NCBI GenBank assembly: GCA_021209875.1 | Contig: JAGYVD010000002.1 | Location: forward strand, 1,240,001-1,304,000 | DNA length: 64,000 nucleotides | From: Rosellinia necatrix | Taxonomy: Eukaryota > Ascomycota > Sordariomycetes > Xylariales > Xylariaceae | Reading direction: 5' to 3' | Shown: positions 44,874-56,176 of the stretch, one piece after another | How positions within the stretch are numbered: the first letter of the stretch is position 1 | How the letters are laid out: every line of letters starts with the position of its first letter | The notes under the pieces: generated by a model | The model's database searches: none | Told to the model about the DNA's origin: nothing | Seen by the model: the letters and a program-made list of their open reading frames with translations, nothing else | Made by a program: the position numbers and the translations under genes

Positions 44874-47262
44874 GGCGAGTTGCGAGGCGTTCTCGAGGTC
44901 TTGCAAAATGGGTTGGGTTGTTTACGAGTTCAGCTGGAAGGCTGGAGTAAATACAGCTACCGTAGTTATGCCATAGCTCCGTCCAAGTTCCTACGTACAG
45001 TATGCACAGTATGCACAGTATGCACAGTATGCATTACAGCCCCACAGCAGCTCGGTGCCAGTGCATATTCACTCGGGCTAGGCGCCGGTTCAGGGGTGAA
45101 TGATCGACTTCGATCTCGGAGGACCCCTGCACCCCCCACTAACGTGCTGTAGTGTACCCTACCGTCAGGCTAGCTAGTGTGCAACTACCGAATACCACGG
45201 TATATTACGCACTGTCCCTTTGACACCTGCATCTTTCTAATAGGTAGGTCGTCTATCTAACTACCGTAATGGCAGGCACTGTCTCCATTCTCCATAGCGT
45301 CCATAGGGTGAATAGTTAGAATACTGTAGATAGAGAGCTTGTTATTGGGCACGGATCATGTGAAAGTGTCTTGTCCAATATATGTATGCATATATACACG
45401 TAGGGCTGAACACCTGTCGGATTAACCCTATTCTAGAGCTTGTCAACTCATTTAAGTAGCAGATAACTATATATAGTAGGTGAGTAGGCGGCACCAGGGC
45501 AGAAATCGTTCTTAGATACATGCTAAAGCCAGCAAACTCAAACCAACAAACTTTACGACTATACGATACTACCTACATGTGATGTTTCGGATCATGAGCT
45601 GCGGCTAGCCCCCAATAGGAAGTGATCTTACCTCAATATCCTAATAAATATAGAGTCCGCCTGTGAATTCATGCTATTGTTGAGCCGGGTTGATTGGTTA
45701 TTGTACCCGTGCTAGGAAGCGGCGATATGGTGAATATGCATTAAGAGTAAGAGGGTACGAGAAGGCCGCATCAGTTGGCCAGTATAGGTAAATTTATACA
45801 TATGTATCCGCGGGTATGGCCTTAAAGGTGGGGTCGCCGAAGGCTTCCCACGGATAGGGTTCCAGAGCGGGAGTTTATGGTGGGGCAGCACCGTGACAAG
45901 TACCTAAATAAATGCATAGATAACTTCCAGAAGGATTACTACAGCGCACCTTTCATTTGACTGTGATCATTGTGACACACATACTTAGGTAAGAAACAAT
46001 CATTGTGCCGGAAACAATCGTTGTCTAGAATATATCGTTTTGATTGGATAGATCACAAAGGACAAATGAGAAAAGAAAAACCAAAAAAAAACAAACCAAA
46101 ATAAACCCAGCTTGTATCTCAAACCACGTACTTACCTGAGCACTTATATGTAGAGACTACGATATCAGTAAGAATTAAAAGTGGTAACGCGCGCCTCTAC
46201 CACAAGATGCCTCAGTCAAGGCCCATGTCCAGTACGACAATAGCTCTAAGACGTTTATACAGGTCAAGATTAAGTTAAAAGGGCATCACGAAGCACCCAC
46301 CTGTCTCACCGGGCCCCGCGGTACAGCGCACGTCAGCTCGAAATACCACGAGGTTATTATTCCGATTTCCATGTCTCATTCGGATCTACCTATCTAGCCT
46401 GGCTAGCTGAGACATCGTGTATAGTTGACGCAGAAGTGAATCCGGGCGATCTATGGCAGTGCCCGTCGAGCCCATGTTCTCCGGTGAAATAGAGCCCGAC
46501 AACCCGCCCCAATTCCACAACGCGGTACCGGTGCCGTGGCATCGTGCTTCATTCCTCCGTCCCGTTCGTCGGGTGCAAAACCCATCGGGGGAAGCCCGAC
46601 CGCGTGGGACGAGGCGGATGCCCAACGCGAAGCCCAAACAGAAAAGCGGAGGTGAAAAGCAAAGAAGATTTACATTGCAAACCAGACGTGGACACATCAG
46701 TATCCATGGTATCTCTTTCGCGCGTGCCAAACCCAACAAAACGGGTCATTGAAAAAGGAAACCAACGCCGGTTTTACATGCAAATACCGTCACCCTGTTC
46801 GTCCCGATCCTTCCAGAACCAATCCATCCATCTCCCCTACCTCGTGCCGAAAAAGAGACGGACATCCTATATCGTTGTTTTCTTTTTTTTTTTTCGTGTC
46901 TAGCCCAGAGGACGGATTCTGAATGTACCGAGTCCTTTATATTCATCACGCCCAAGTCTTGTCGCGAAGTGCTATAAAAAAACGCCGCCTCTAGCAAGCG
47001 TGTATCGCAGATCGAATTTGTACAAAAGAAGAAGAGAAGTGAAAAGACATGACCGAACTCGCAGAGCGAGAAGAGAAGAGAAGTGATCGAGAAGCCGCAA
47101 ATTGCTATTCGTCTTGTGGTGATCTCGTGCTGGCTGTGCCGATGCCGCCCGCGAAGCGTCGCGAATCGGACCGAAAAGCCTCGGCCCGAGAGAAGGCGTT
47201 CGTGTAAGACGGGCAATGCTTCACGGGCTTTCACACAGACGCCCATTGAGCGGGCGCGCCCC
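44874..47262. other. 2.4-kb gene-free region
   Basis: Upstream region of the 694-residue protein gene and 3' side of the 808-residue protein gene. A 9-bp repeat lies at 44996-45036. 45170-46150 is AT-rich. Short frames at 46386-47246 have no recognisable features; they probably include the 3' UTR of the minus-strand gene. Confidence 0.45.
44996..45036. repeat. 9-bp tandem repeat (CAGTATGCA)
   Basis: Four exact copies plus a partial one, about 125 bases upstream of the start of the minus-strand 694-residue protein gene, i.e. in its presumed promoter. Confidence 0.85.
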
Positions 47263-49689
47263 TTAATCGAGGCGTCGCTTGGGGTACTCGCTCCAGTTGT
47301 GGATCTTGCCCTGCTCGCGGAGGATGGTCATGGTGGCGCGCAGGTCGCGGCGGTTCGAGACGAGGACGTCGGCGCACGACAGGCAGATGCGGAGGTGGCA
47401 GTACGTGCACGTGCGGCGGAGCCCCGCGTCGGCGACGCCGCAGGCCTGGCAGGCGAGGGGGTAGTGCGTGTTGCGGCTGTTGACGAGGCGGTCGTGGCGG
47501 GTGAAGCAGTTGTAGTGCCCGCCGTTCAGGGGTCGGGGCTGCCACACGCCGTCCGTGGTGCACTCGGCCGTCGCCGTGTTCTGGCCGCGGGGGAAGCGGG
47601 TGAGCGCGGCCACGGCGGCGGCGCTGATGGGCTCGGTGGCGGCTCTGTCTTCGAGCGCCTGTGCATCCCAGCCCGAGGCTTGCATGGCGTTCTCACGCCC
47701 GTCACTGGCTGTAGATGGCTGCGAGAGGAAAGACGGGCTATTGGCAGTAGTTGGTGATAGTCGGGGCAGACCGGTGAATTGTTGAGAGGGAGGACCGCTC
47801 CTCTCAGGGTTCTCGCGGGCCTCGGATGAGGGCGGCCTGGAGCCTTGCGGCCGGTAATTGGGGCTTCCCATGCCAACGGTACCGGGAGATCTGTGGTACC
47901 CGGCCATGGACACAGGCGGACCCGCGGGCCGGTTCAGATACGGCTGCGGGTGGGCCGATGTAGAAGCAACAGTCCCCATTCCTCCGGTAGGTGAAATGGG
48001 ACCGTAACGGGGCCCTAGGGAGGTAGGGGTTATGCGCGGTGGCTGCTGCTGACGATGGCGTGGGTGAGGGAGGCTGCCGGCCGGGGTTCTTGGTTGTATA
48101 ATACCACTTGAGGGTTGCGGTAGCAGGCTTTGTGGATTGGATGCAGTCGTATTTTTCTTCTCAAGCTCGGGCTGCGCCCCGGACTGGTTTTGAGATGAAA
48201 CAGGCATTGCGCCGACTGGGCGACGCGCAATCATTGTGCCCGAGGCATTTCCGGACTCCTTTGGGGATGCGGTCGGGTTAACCAAGGGGGAGGCTTGTGA
48301 CGAGCTTGCTTCTCCCGCCGCAGTTGCTGGCGTGTTGACTGGTGCATTCTTCTGCTTCTGCATGAGATCATCCTTGGCGGGAGGCTGGGGCTTGTCAGCT
48401 TCGGCGGCACCCTTCATATCCGACGGATTCTGCGTTAGTTGAAGCTCCTGTTGCTCGCCTTTCTTCTGTCGCTGTTTCTGACCCTCATTGTCATCATCGT
48501 CGCCATCGCCACTACCGCCGCCACGGCGGACGAGCTCCTTGAGCTTTGCAAACTTCAAAAGCTTCTTCATCTCGTCGTCCTCGTCTGATGGCTCGGTTTT
48601 CTTGATGGGTCGGATATTCCTACCAGGGAAAGCGGTAGATAGAGAGGTTGTTCGTGGAGGTAGGATGGCCACAGGCTGTTGGGCTTCTTTGGGAGGGAGA
48701 GGCAGGGGAGGTTGGTGATTTGTTTTTGCGGGTAGTGCAAGTAAGGCAGGTAAGGCAGGTAAGGTAGGTTGGTTCTCTGTTTTTGCGGGTACCAGAGGAG
48801 GGAAAGAAGGTGCCTCTGTTCTTCCCCCGGGTTCGTGTGAGGTAGAAGCTGTAGACCCGTTCGAGCTAGGTAACTTCAGGTCGGCGATGACTATGCTGCC
48901 ATCTGACTTTGACGATGCCCTTCTCCGCCAGATCTCCCGGCCGACCCGCGAGGACCCGCTTCCCCGAAGCGACACTGGGGGCAACGACGCCGAGTCCCCC
49001 TCCGGCTCTTGAACCCGATCTTCGGCCCTCTCTATGCGGTGGACAGTGCTCGGCGTTTGTGGGCGCGCTGGATCCTTCAAGGGAGGAGGCGGTGGGAAGG
49101 CGTCGATGATTGTGTAAGACGTTACCTCGCTTGTTTTATCACTAACGATATCACTTGTTGTTTCCATGCTTTTCTTTGGAGGCATTGGTGGCAGGCCGTT
49201 CAACGCTTCTCGTTCGGGTGAGTATGACGGCTCACTGTCTTTGGTGAAGTCACTCTCATGTGATGACCTTTGGGCCCAGTCCGACGAGCTGCGTGAATAT
49301 GCGGACAATAGACTCGATATAGACGATTGCCTCTTCATTGCCCTCGATGTCACGTTGGCCTCTATGATGGATGGGGGAGTTGGTGGAGTTAGTGGTCGTG
49401 CCACTGGTTTCCGAGCTATGGGACCAGCCTTGGCCCGTTGCCGTGGAGCCTCTGCCATGATGGGTAGGACTGGCAAAGGTGAGTCGAGGCTTTTGGACTG
49501 GAGACTTGTAACAGAAGGGTTCGTGATAAGTATAATGTTCTTCTTCGGTGGTAGCGGTGCTGGTGGCGCATCCGGTAGTCCCCGCGGTGTGGTCGAAGGT
49601 TGGTCAGCTATCCCAGAGGGAGGGGTGGGAAGAGCTTTGGAGAAACGCGAGCGGCCCGCTTTGGGGACCGAGAGTGAAGATATATCCAT
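47263..49689 (-). CDS. Uncharacterised Pro-rich protein with C-terminal Cys-rich (putative zinc-binding) domain
   Basis: Single exon, 808 residues, starting MDISSLSVPKAGRSRFSKALPTPP. About 690 residues are disordered, with many PxxP motifs (PPMPPKK, PPPPPLKDP, PLPPKEAQQP) suited to SH3 binding, a basic WRRRASSKSDGS segment and acidic/Lys runs. The last 110 residues are folded-looking: YNCFTRHDR, LACQACGV, RTCTYCHLRICLSCADVL, ending in NWSEYPKRRLD. The cysteines form CxxC-x(n)-CxxC-x4-CxxC, consistent with one or two zinc ions. No named family was recognised. The Cys-rich region argues that the frame is read through to its end. No intron is needed. Confidence 0.8.
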   Translation of the reverse strand: MDISSLSVPKAGRSRFSKALPTPPSGIADQPSTTPRGLPDAPPAPLPPKKNIILITNPSVTSLQSKSLDSPLPVLPIMAEAPRQRAKAGPIARKPVARPLTPPTPPSIIEANVTSRAMKRQSSISSLLSAYSRSSSDWAQRSSHESDFTKDSEPSYSPEREALNGLPPMPPKKSMETTSDIVSDKTSEVTSYTIIDAFPPPPPLKDPARPQTPSTVHRIERAEDRVQEPEGDSASLPPVSLRGSGSSRVGREIWRRRASSKSDGSIVIADLKLPSSNGSTASTSHEPGGRTEAPSFPPLVPAKTENQPTLPALPALLALPAKTNHQPPLPLPPKEAQQPVAILPPRTTSLSTAFPGRNIRPIKKTEPSDEDDEMKKLLKFAKLKELVRRGGGSGDGDDDDNEGQKQRQKKGEQQELQLTQNPSDMKGAAEADKPQPPAKDDLMQKQKNAPVNTPATAAGEASSSQASPLVNPTASPKESGNASGTMIARRPVGAMPVSSQNQSGAQPELEKKNTTASNPQSLLPQPSSGIIQPRTPAGSLPHPRHRQQQPPRITPTSLGPRYGPISPTGGMGTVASTSAHPQPYLNRPAGPPVSMAGYHRSPGTVGMGSPNYRPQGSRPPSSEARENPERSGPPSQQFTGLPRLSPTTANSPSFLSQPSTASDGRENAMQASGWDAQALEDRAATEPISAAAVAALTRFPRGQNTATAECTTDGVWQPRPLNGGHYNCFTRHDRLVNSRNTHYPLACQACGVADAGLRRTCTYCHLRICLSCADVLVSNRRDLRATMTILREQGKIHNWSEYPKRRLD

Positions 49690-52600
49690 CCTATCGGCGG
49701 GAGGGGACGGGCGTACAAGCGACCAAGTACGCTATCTCGCACACAGGTAGTTGAAACGACAATAAGATGACGGTTATGCTTGGGGGGCGCGTTTCGTCCG
49801 TTGCGTTGGTGGGTGGAATATCGACAGCACGCATATAAAAAGTCTTCAATAGATACCACCCCGGGGCCAGGTTTTGGCCGCACAGCGTTCAGACCAGATC
49901 CCAGCTGTCCTGCTGCTGGGGACAAACACACCCGTCCAGCCAAGAGTGAAGGCGAGAAAGGGGTTGTGGAAGGATTCGCAGATAAGTTACCGAGATAATG
50001 CCCACAGATGCCACTGCTACCGCACTTACTTGTATCCTCTTGTATGTAGGCAGTCGACGGTGCCTAATGCAGGTACGGCAGCCCGGGCTGGGTCCACAGA
50101 CTTTGGATACAAATTGGATGTATGTGGGAAGTGATTGATTGTTGCGTTGCATATAGTGTAGTGTACACCCCCCTGGTCATCCTTAACCTAGATACATACT
50201 CCGCATGATGTAGGATATTAGGTTCGAACGTTGCTTGGCCTATTTGGGCATCACACCATCCTCCAAGGGCGTGACGAGGCCTTCTGATTGGAGAGCCGGT
50301 TCAGGCTTCACGGGGATGGTCGGTGATTGTACCGTATGCTGTGCACGCTGATGATGATGACGATGATGTAGGACGACGCCACCGCAATATGCGAGCATCT
50401 GAACAGGTGAATTATAGCCCCGATGACCTCGTCTTGGCCTTGACAAGAAACGGGAAGAGACGGGAAGACAGACAGACGGACGGGCTGCCTCGGGGGAACA
50501 ACTTCGCCACACCATGTTAAATACATACCATATCAGATACTTGATACTTGTACATACCATAGATGCTATTAGTTACATACTATGGCACTGTAACTGGTTA
50601 ATTGGTAGGGATGCGACACTCGCAGGCTCTCCCAAGTTTCTGTTAAGCTCCCGCAGGAAGACGACCCTCGGTAGGCTGAAACATCCGGCTCGACGGTGGA
50701 GCCTCTAGATGATGGCATTCTTGACCCGTTGGCCCGTCTCTAAATTTAATATACTTGTACGTCGTCAACGGTTTCTCGGGGTTGAGGGATTTATGGCTCG
50801 ACTGGGTTAGTTGAGTAAGCTGCTGGGTGCCGATAAACGCTCCTAGTGCGTGCAGAAGCCTGCCATGAACTGGATTCTGGAGGGCAGACGCAGGGCATAT
50901 GAAGGGCAGATGCAGGGCATATGGAGGGCAGATACAGGGTAGATGGAGGGGGGGGGAGGGAGAGGGAGAAGGAGGGAGGGGGCCACAAAAAAAGGGCTGA
51001 TATTTTCATCTGCTCTTGGCGATGAACGCGTCACAAAGGCGTCACCCAGGGCACTACCAATGCGGCAGTGTTCAGGGCAAATTCCAGGGGTAATCAGAGG
51101 GAGAGAGGAAGCTCGGAGGATGAGTCCGAATAAACCATAAGCCGGGATGATGCCTCACCTGTTGTAGATAGATGAAGCATGATGGTAAATAATAAATAAT
51201 ATAATGATCTTTAGTACCTATCTACTTATCTCATATTTCCTGCCGTCTGGCATTGGTTTTATATATTGACAAACTGATGGCATCTCTTTTATGCCGATGG
51301 TGAAGAGAGCGCTGTATGCATTGTAGATTGTAGATTGTAGATTGATTGTAACTTGTAGTGCAAGTAAGAACACCGGAGGACGGGGAGGGTGCCTGTGTCC
51401 CTACCTACACTACCTAGCCTTGATGAATCTCACCAGTCCTAGTCGGGGCTAGCGCGCCCCATAGTTGGCCTGTCTGGGGCTCTGGGGCAAATGACAGGAC
51501 GAGCACATGGTCCGTTTCGAAGTCTTGGGACCAATCATATTATCAGGTCGCGGTGCCGGGATGCCGGGGGTGATCTCACAGTCCAGAGTTCGCTGGGGGG
51601 TCGGCGCTGTCTGAGCCGGCAGCGTCGCGAGCTGGAACTTTGTTCGCGTCACTTTCACTTTCGTCGCCCAAGACAATCCCAGGCGCCAGGTTCGGAATGC
51701 GCTAGACAACACCGTGTCTCTGTGCCCTGTAGGCTGTGAGCAGCCTTGTCAAGGCAAGTGGTACGGGTGTTTTCTGCGATGGCGTTCTGCGACGGCGATC
51801 TGCCACTGCCATGCATTCTTCGTCCGTACTGTAGACCAGGCTCTATCCTCTATCTAGGCTCTGTCGCCAGGCTGCCAGGGATACGACTGGGGATACGACT
51901 AGGGATACGTCCAGAGCGTTTGACCCGTTTGCCGCATAATGCACAAGCTCGGGGTGTTCGTACCAGATTTGCAGAAATGATTGGGTAGCAGCCACCGATA
52001 TGCTTGCTTGTTGTTTGTTGTCGTTGTTACAAGTATGGAATATGACTTCGAGTCAGTCGAGGGGCTGGTCTGTTGCCAAGACGTGTACCTGACAGGTGCA
52101 CTGGATATCTTGTCTCGGGAATCCGAATCGTGTCTAAAAAAAAAAAAAAGGACCCGAACCTATGGTTGAACAGGCGTATGTATGTACATGACGTCGCGGG
52201 CTCGGGGATATATTGATAGTTTCAGAGGCTCGGTGGAGATTGTGTACAGGCAGAGAGAGTGAACTGCTAAAGACCTTACTGTATACAGGCCCGACACAAC
52301 GTTCCTCGATGGTGGTGATCGCCTGCTGGCACTGGCTGTTCTGGCAGACTGTGTCTAGAGAAGGTGGTTCCGTTGATGCGCCATATCGCCACGATGTAGT
52401 ACTGATCGGGCTGGTGATCCAACCGGCGATCCAACCGGTGATTGAACTATTGAATTTACGTGCCTCTCGCCATTGAGAAGCCAGGCCAGGCAGGCAAATG
52501 GCAACATCTCTCGGTCTAGCGGGGGCGCTTAGCCTGGCAGATCCGGCAGAAGCACCCATCGCCAACCGCGGGTTCAATCCGGAAATGCAGAACGAAGCCC

Positions 52601-52949
52601 CCACGCTATGCTCATGGTCAGATTGACATGGACGAGTGAAGAGAGCGGGATGGGCCGCCTTGCAGGTGTAACCAAAAGCCTCCAAGCTGGGCTTTCGATA
52701 GCCGCTGATGGTGCTTCCCCCCATCGATTTCCTTTACCAAATCTGTCAATCCCGGAATCGGCAAGGTCTGGTGCATCGGAACTGCATCGGGACTAAAACA
52801 ACAACACGGCCCGACTGCAGTGGTACGAGCAGAGTGCTTAAAAAACAGACGAGGGGAAAGGGTAGGGGCAGTCGGTTGTGCTACCATCTCGCTCCACCAC
52901 ATTGTAATTTCTAAAGGGTCGTCCGCTTACTTTCTCGAGCCTTCCCACG
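49690..52949. other. 3.3-kb gene-free region between divergent genes
   Basis: Upstream regions of the 808-residue protein gene (minus) and the MFS transporter (plus). Contains a 20-bp-type repeat at 50880-50945, TAGATTG repeats at 51321-51350, GGGATACGACT repeats near 51880-51910 and an A13 run near 52137. Short frames such as 51449-51712 (minus) and 52134-52724 (minus) show no recognisable motifs. Confidence 0.45.
50880..50945. repeat. Imperfect tandem repeat (GGGCATATGRAGGGCAGAT-type)
   Basis: Three imperfect copies of a roughly 20-bp unit containing GGGCAGA and GCAGGGCATATG, followed by a G-rich tract. Confidence 0.7.
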
Positions 52950-55366
52950 ATGACGGCGGAGTCGCGAACTATGAATGGATCAGGAGCCGAGACGGCCCCT
53001 CTCCTGGGACCGCCGGACGCGGCCCCGGGATCTCCAGGCGAGGCGGTATCCTCTCACGGAACATTCGCCGGTACGAGCAACGGGGCGGCCCATGCGGCAA
53101 GCGGCTCGCCGCAAAGGGGAGAAATTTCCAGCGCCGATGGCTCTCTGGGAGGAGACCCGGTGAAGCAGGAGACGAGGATGGCGGTGCTGCTGCCAGCCTT
53201 AGCGATTGGAGTAAGGCGAAACCACCTGAGAGATGTTTCCCTATCATGATGTCTCCCCAATAGGGGTTTTTTGGCAAAAAAGGGGGAGAGAAAGGGGTGG
53301 ATTTGGGGGGTTTTTGAGAAAAGATGAACACTGCTGACCGATGGGACAAATCGGGTTTTCTCAAAACCAATAGATCTTCCTCACGGCGCTCGACCAGACG
53401 CTCACGATCGCGACGTACGGCAAGATCGGCAGCGACCTGCAGGCGCTGAACAGCACGGGCTGGGTCGCCACGTCCTACTTCCTCACCGTCACCACCTTCC
53501 AGCCGCTCTCCGGCAAGCTGAGCGACATCTTCGGCCGCAAGCCGTGCCTGCTGCTCGCCTACGCCATCTTCGGCTTCGGCTGCCTCGGCTGCGGCCTCGC
53601 GCGCAACATCGTCGAGCTCTGCGTGGCGCGCGCCATCTCTGGCGTCGGCGGCGGTGGTAGTAAGTTGCCCTTTTTTTTTTTTTACTCCTTTCCCTCTCTT
53701 TAAGAATCATATATATATATATATATATATGTGGATCTTCAGACTGTACTTGGTTCTGTTCTGCTACGTAAGGCCGGTGACACCTCCTGGAGGGAATTCC
53801 CCCCTATCTTAGACTTCCAACACAGCCGCATTATTCCTGCTTTTGATGCAGCAAACTAACCAGCCTCTCCACACACGCTTGCAGTGAGCGCGCTAGTCAG
53901 CATCCTCATAACAGATCTCGTCTCGCTGCGCGACCGCGGGGTCTGGCAGGGCTACATCAACATCATGTTCGCGGCCGGCATGTCGGCCGGGGCGCCCGTC
54001 GGCGGGCTCTTCGCCGACAGTCTGGGCTGGCGCTGGTAAGTTTCCCCGTTTTCGAATCCCACCACGGACCCTATCTACTTGTACATATATACCTCTCCCC
54101 CCCTCTCCCTTTTCCCCCATCGAACGCCCGGGGGGCATCGGGACCAAACACTAACGCCGCCGCGACAGGGCATTCTTGATTCAATGCCCGATCGCGCTCC
54201 TGGCCTTCGTCTCCGTGTACCTGGTTCTGCACGTCCCGCAGACCCCTTCCTCCTCCTCCTCCTCCTCCTCCGCCCCCTGGACCGCCAAGGTGCGCCGCGT
54301 CGACTTCGCAGGCGCCCTGACGCTGATGGCGGCCGTGTTCCTGCTCCTGTTGGGGCTCGACCGGGGCAGCAACGGGGGCTGGGGGCGCGCGGGCGCCGCG
54401 GTGCCGCTGGCGCTCGCGCCGGCGCTCCTCGCGGCCTTCGCGGCGGTAGAGTCGTCCGGGCGGCTCGCGCGGGAGCCGTTCGCGCCGGGGCGCGTGGTGC
54501 TCGCCGGGCCGCTGCTGGCTGCCTACGGCGCCAACCTCTTCGGCGTCGCCGCCCACACCGCCGTGCTCTTCCTCGCCGCCCTCTTCTTCCAGGCCGCCCT
54601 CGCCCTCTCCGCCACCGCCTCCGCCCTCCTCCTGCTCCCGGGTACCTTCTTCTCCCTCGCCGGCTCCCTCGCCGGCGGCTTCCTCGTCCGCCGCTCCGGC
54701 CGCTATTACTGGCTCAGCCTCTCCGGCTACTGCCTCGTCCTGCTCGGCACCGTGCCCCTGGCCCTCGGCGTCGGCTCCCGGTCCGTCGCCGTCGCCCTCG
54801 GCGGCCTCTGCGTGCTCGGGCTCGGCGCCGCCATGTGTGAGTCCTCCCCGCCCCCCCGCCCCCCCCGCCCCCCCCTCTCTGCCTCTCCTCTTTTCCCCGG
54901 TGCTACCTATCATTTCACTACCTTACCCCTATATATATATATATATATATTTACAGATAATGTTGACGTCACCGACCAGCCATAACCACGACGCTAGTAG
55001 CGATAATCGCCAACGCGGCGCCGGCAGACTCGGCCGTGGCGATCGCATGCTCGTACCTGTTCCGGTCCCCTCGGCACGACGCTGGGCGTCAGCGTCTCGA
55101 CGGCCACGCTGCAGCAGATGCTGCGCGTCGGCCTCGCGCGCGAGCTCGGCGGCGGCGGCGGCAGTGGTTCCGACCGCGCCCGCGAGATCGAGGAGCAGGT
55201 CCGCCTGAGCCTCGACTACATCCGCACCCTCGACCCCGCCGTCGCCGCCGTCGTGCGCAGGTGCTACGCCGTCGCGACCCAGTGGGCCTTGGTGCCCGTG
55301 GCCGGCTTCGCGGCCCTCGCCATCGCGTCGTCCATCTTTATCAAGGAGCGGAAGCTCGATCGATAG
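52950..55366 (+). CDS. MFS transporter, DHA2/Vba-like (14 TM), apparent frame break in last exon
   Basis: Exons 52950-53210, 53374-53659, 53885-54035, 54169-54836 and 54980-55366. Splice phases all agree and restore ALAIGIFLTALDQTLTIATY, GVGGGGMSALVSILITDLV, GWRWAFLIQCPIAL and AAMSITTTLVAIIANA. Motifs: polar N-terminus, DQT in TM1, motif A GKLSDIFGRKPCLL, RGVWQGYINIMFAAG, GGLFADSLGWRW. These mark fungal drug/amino-acid:H+ antiporters of the DHA2 group (Vba/Fnx1-like vacuolar basic amino acid and multidrug transporters). Within the last exon the frame shifts by one at the C4 run 55067-55070: upstream reads ACSYLFRS and downstream, from 55070, LGTTLGVSVSTATLQQML, which are contiguous in this family. 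With one C fewer the product would be 583 residues. Intron 4 has a competing acceptor at 54957 that would lead to an early stop. Substrate is not predictable. Confidence 0.9.
53709..53731. repeat. (AT)n microsatellite in MFS intron 2
   Basis: About eleven AT units in the 225-nt second intron of the transporter gene. Confidence 0.85.
54931..54951. repeat. (TA)n microsatellite in MFS intron 4
   Basis: About ten TA units just upstream of the competing TTTACAG acceptor at 54957. Confidence 0.85.
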
Positions 55367-56176
55367 GTCGATCTGATTTGTGTGTTCTCTTGTTTGCTTC
55401 CCTTTTACCGGCAGCTTGTTTGAGCGGAAATATTTATCGGAAAGGTACTTGGCCTGGGTTATGCACTACTGGAGCGTTGAGCGTACAATTTTAATGGGCT
55501 TATCTAGACTAGCGACTGGTACTTGCGCAAGTATGTATTCTCGATTTGAGATATTTGCTAGAATGATCGGCGATTAGTTGAGATTGAAGTGATATGTTGC
55601 AGACGTTTTGTCACGCATCCTGTGTTAGGATTTATCCGCATGTCACAAAAAAAAAATTAATTCACACATAGTAGTTTATTCGATACCACCAAATTTTTTC
55701 TCTCTATGGTATATCACATTGCAAACGGCCGCAATACCTATGGTACGATGCAATCATTTTGCCCATACGCTGCACGTACGGGTAAATGTGGAGATGAATC
55801 ATTACCCTATGTCAAGTTCCTAACGTAGTCATCTTGTCTTCTCTAAAAACCGGGAGAGACCTAAGAGAACGGCCATGGAAAGACATAGCGAACTTGGTGA
55901 AAGCAGATCTATCTAAGGCCGTCGGTATCTCGTAACACGTTATGAAGAGGGAGGGGTGTGATGCGGTGATGCATCCGTTGAGCAACGAGTGGGGGGGTGC
56001 TTTGGAATAAGAGAAGTGGATTTTCCAACTAGCCAGGGAGGGTGCCAAGTTTCTTACTCAACGAGCGATCTCGGAGGGGGGAATGCATTGTGGCAAAGCT
56101 AGCGCACCATACAAACGGCCTATGTCGTTGTTGAAGCATTAGGCCCGCGTGGTCTCGTTTTGGGCGTCGCTGTGGC
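55367..56176. other. Convergent 3' spacer
   Basis: 810 bases between the MFS transporter and 6-phosphogluconolactonase genes, AT-rich at 55550-55720 with an A10 run at about 55647. No gene seen. Confidence 0.45.

Noticed and set aside
51449..51712. 87-residue minus-strand frame with a CSSCH motif
   Set aside because: A single CxxC is not enough; no flanking exon could be linked.
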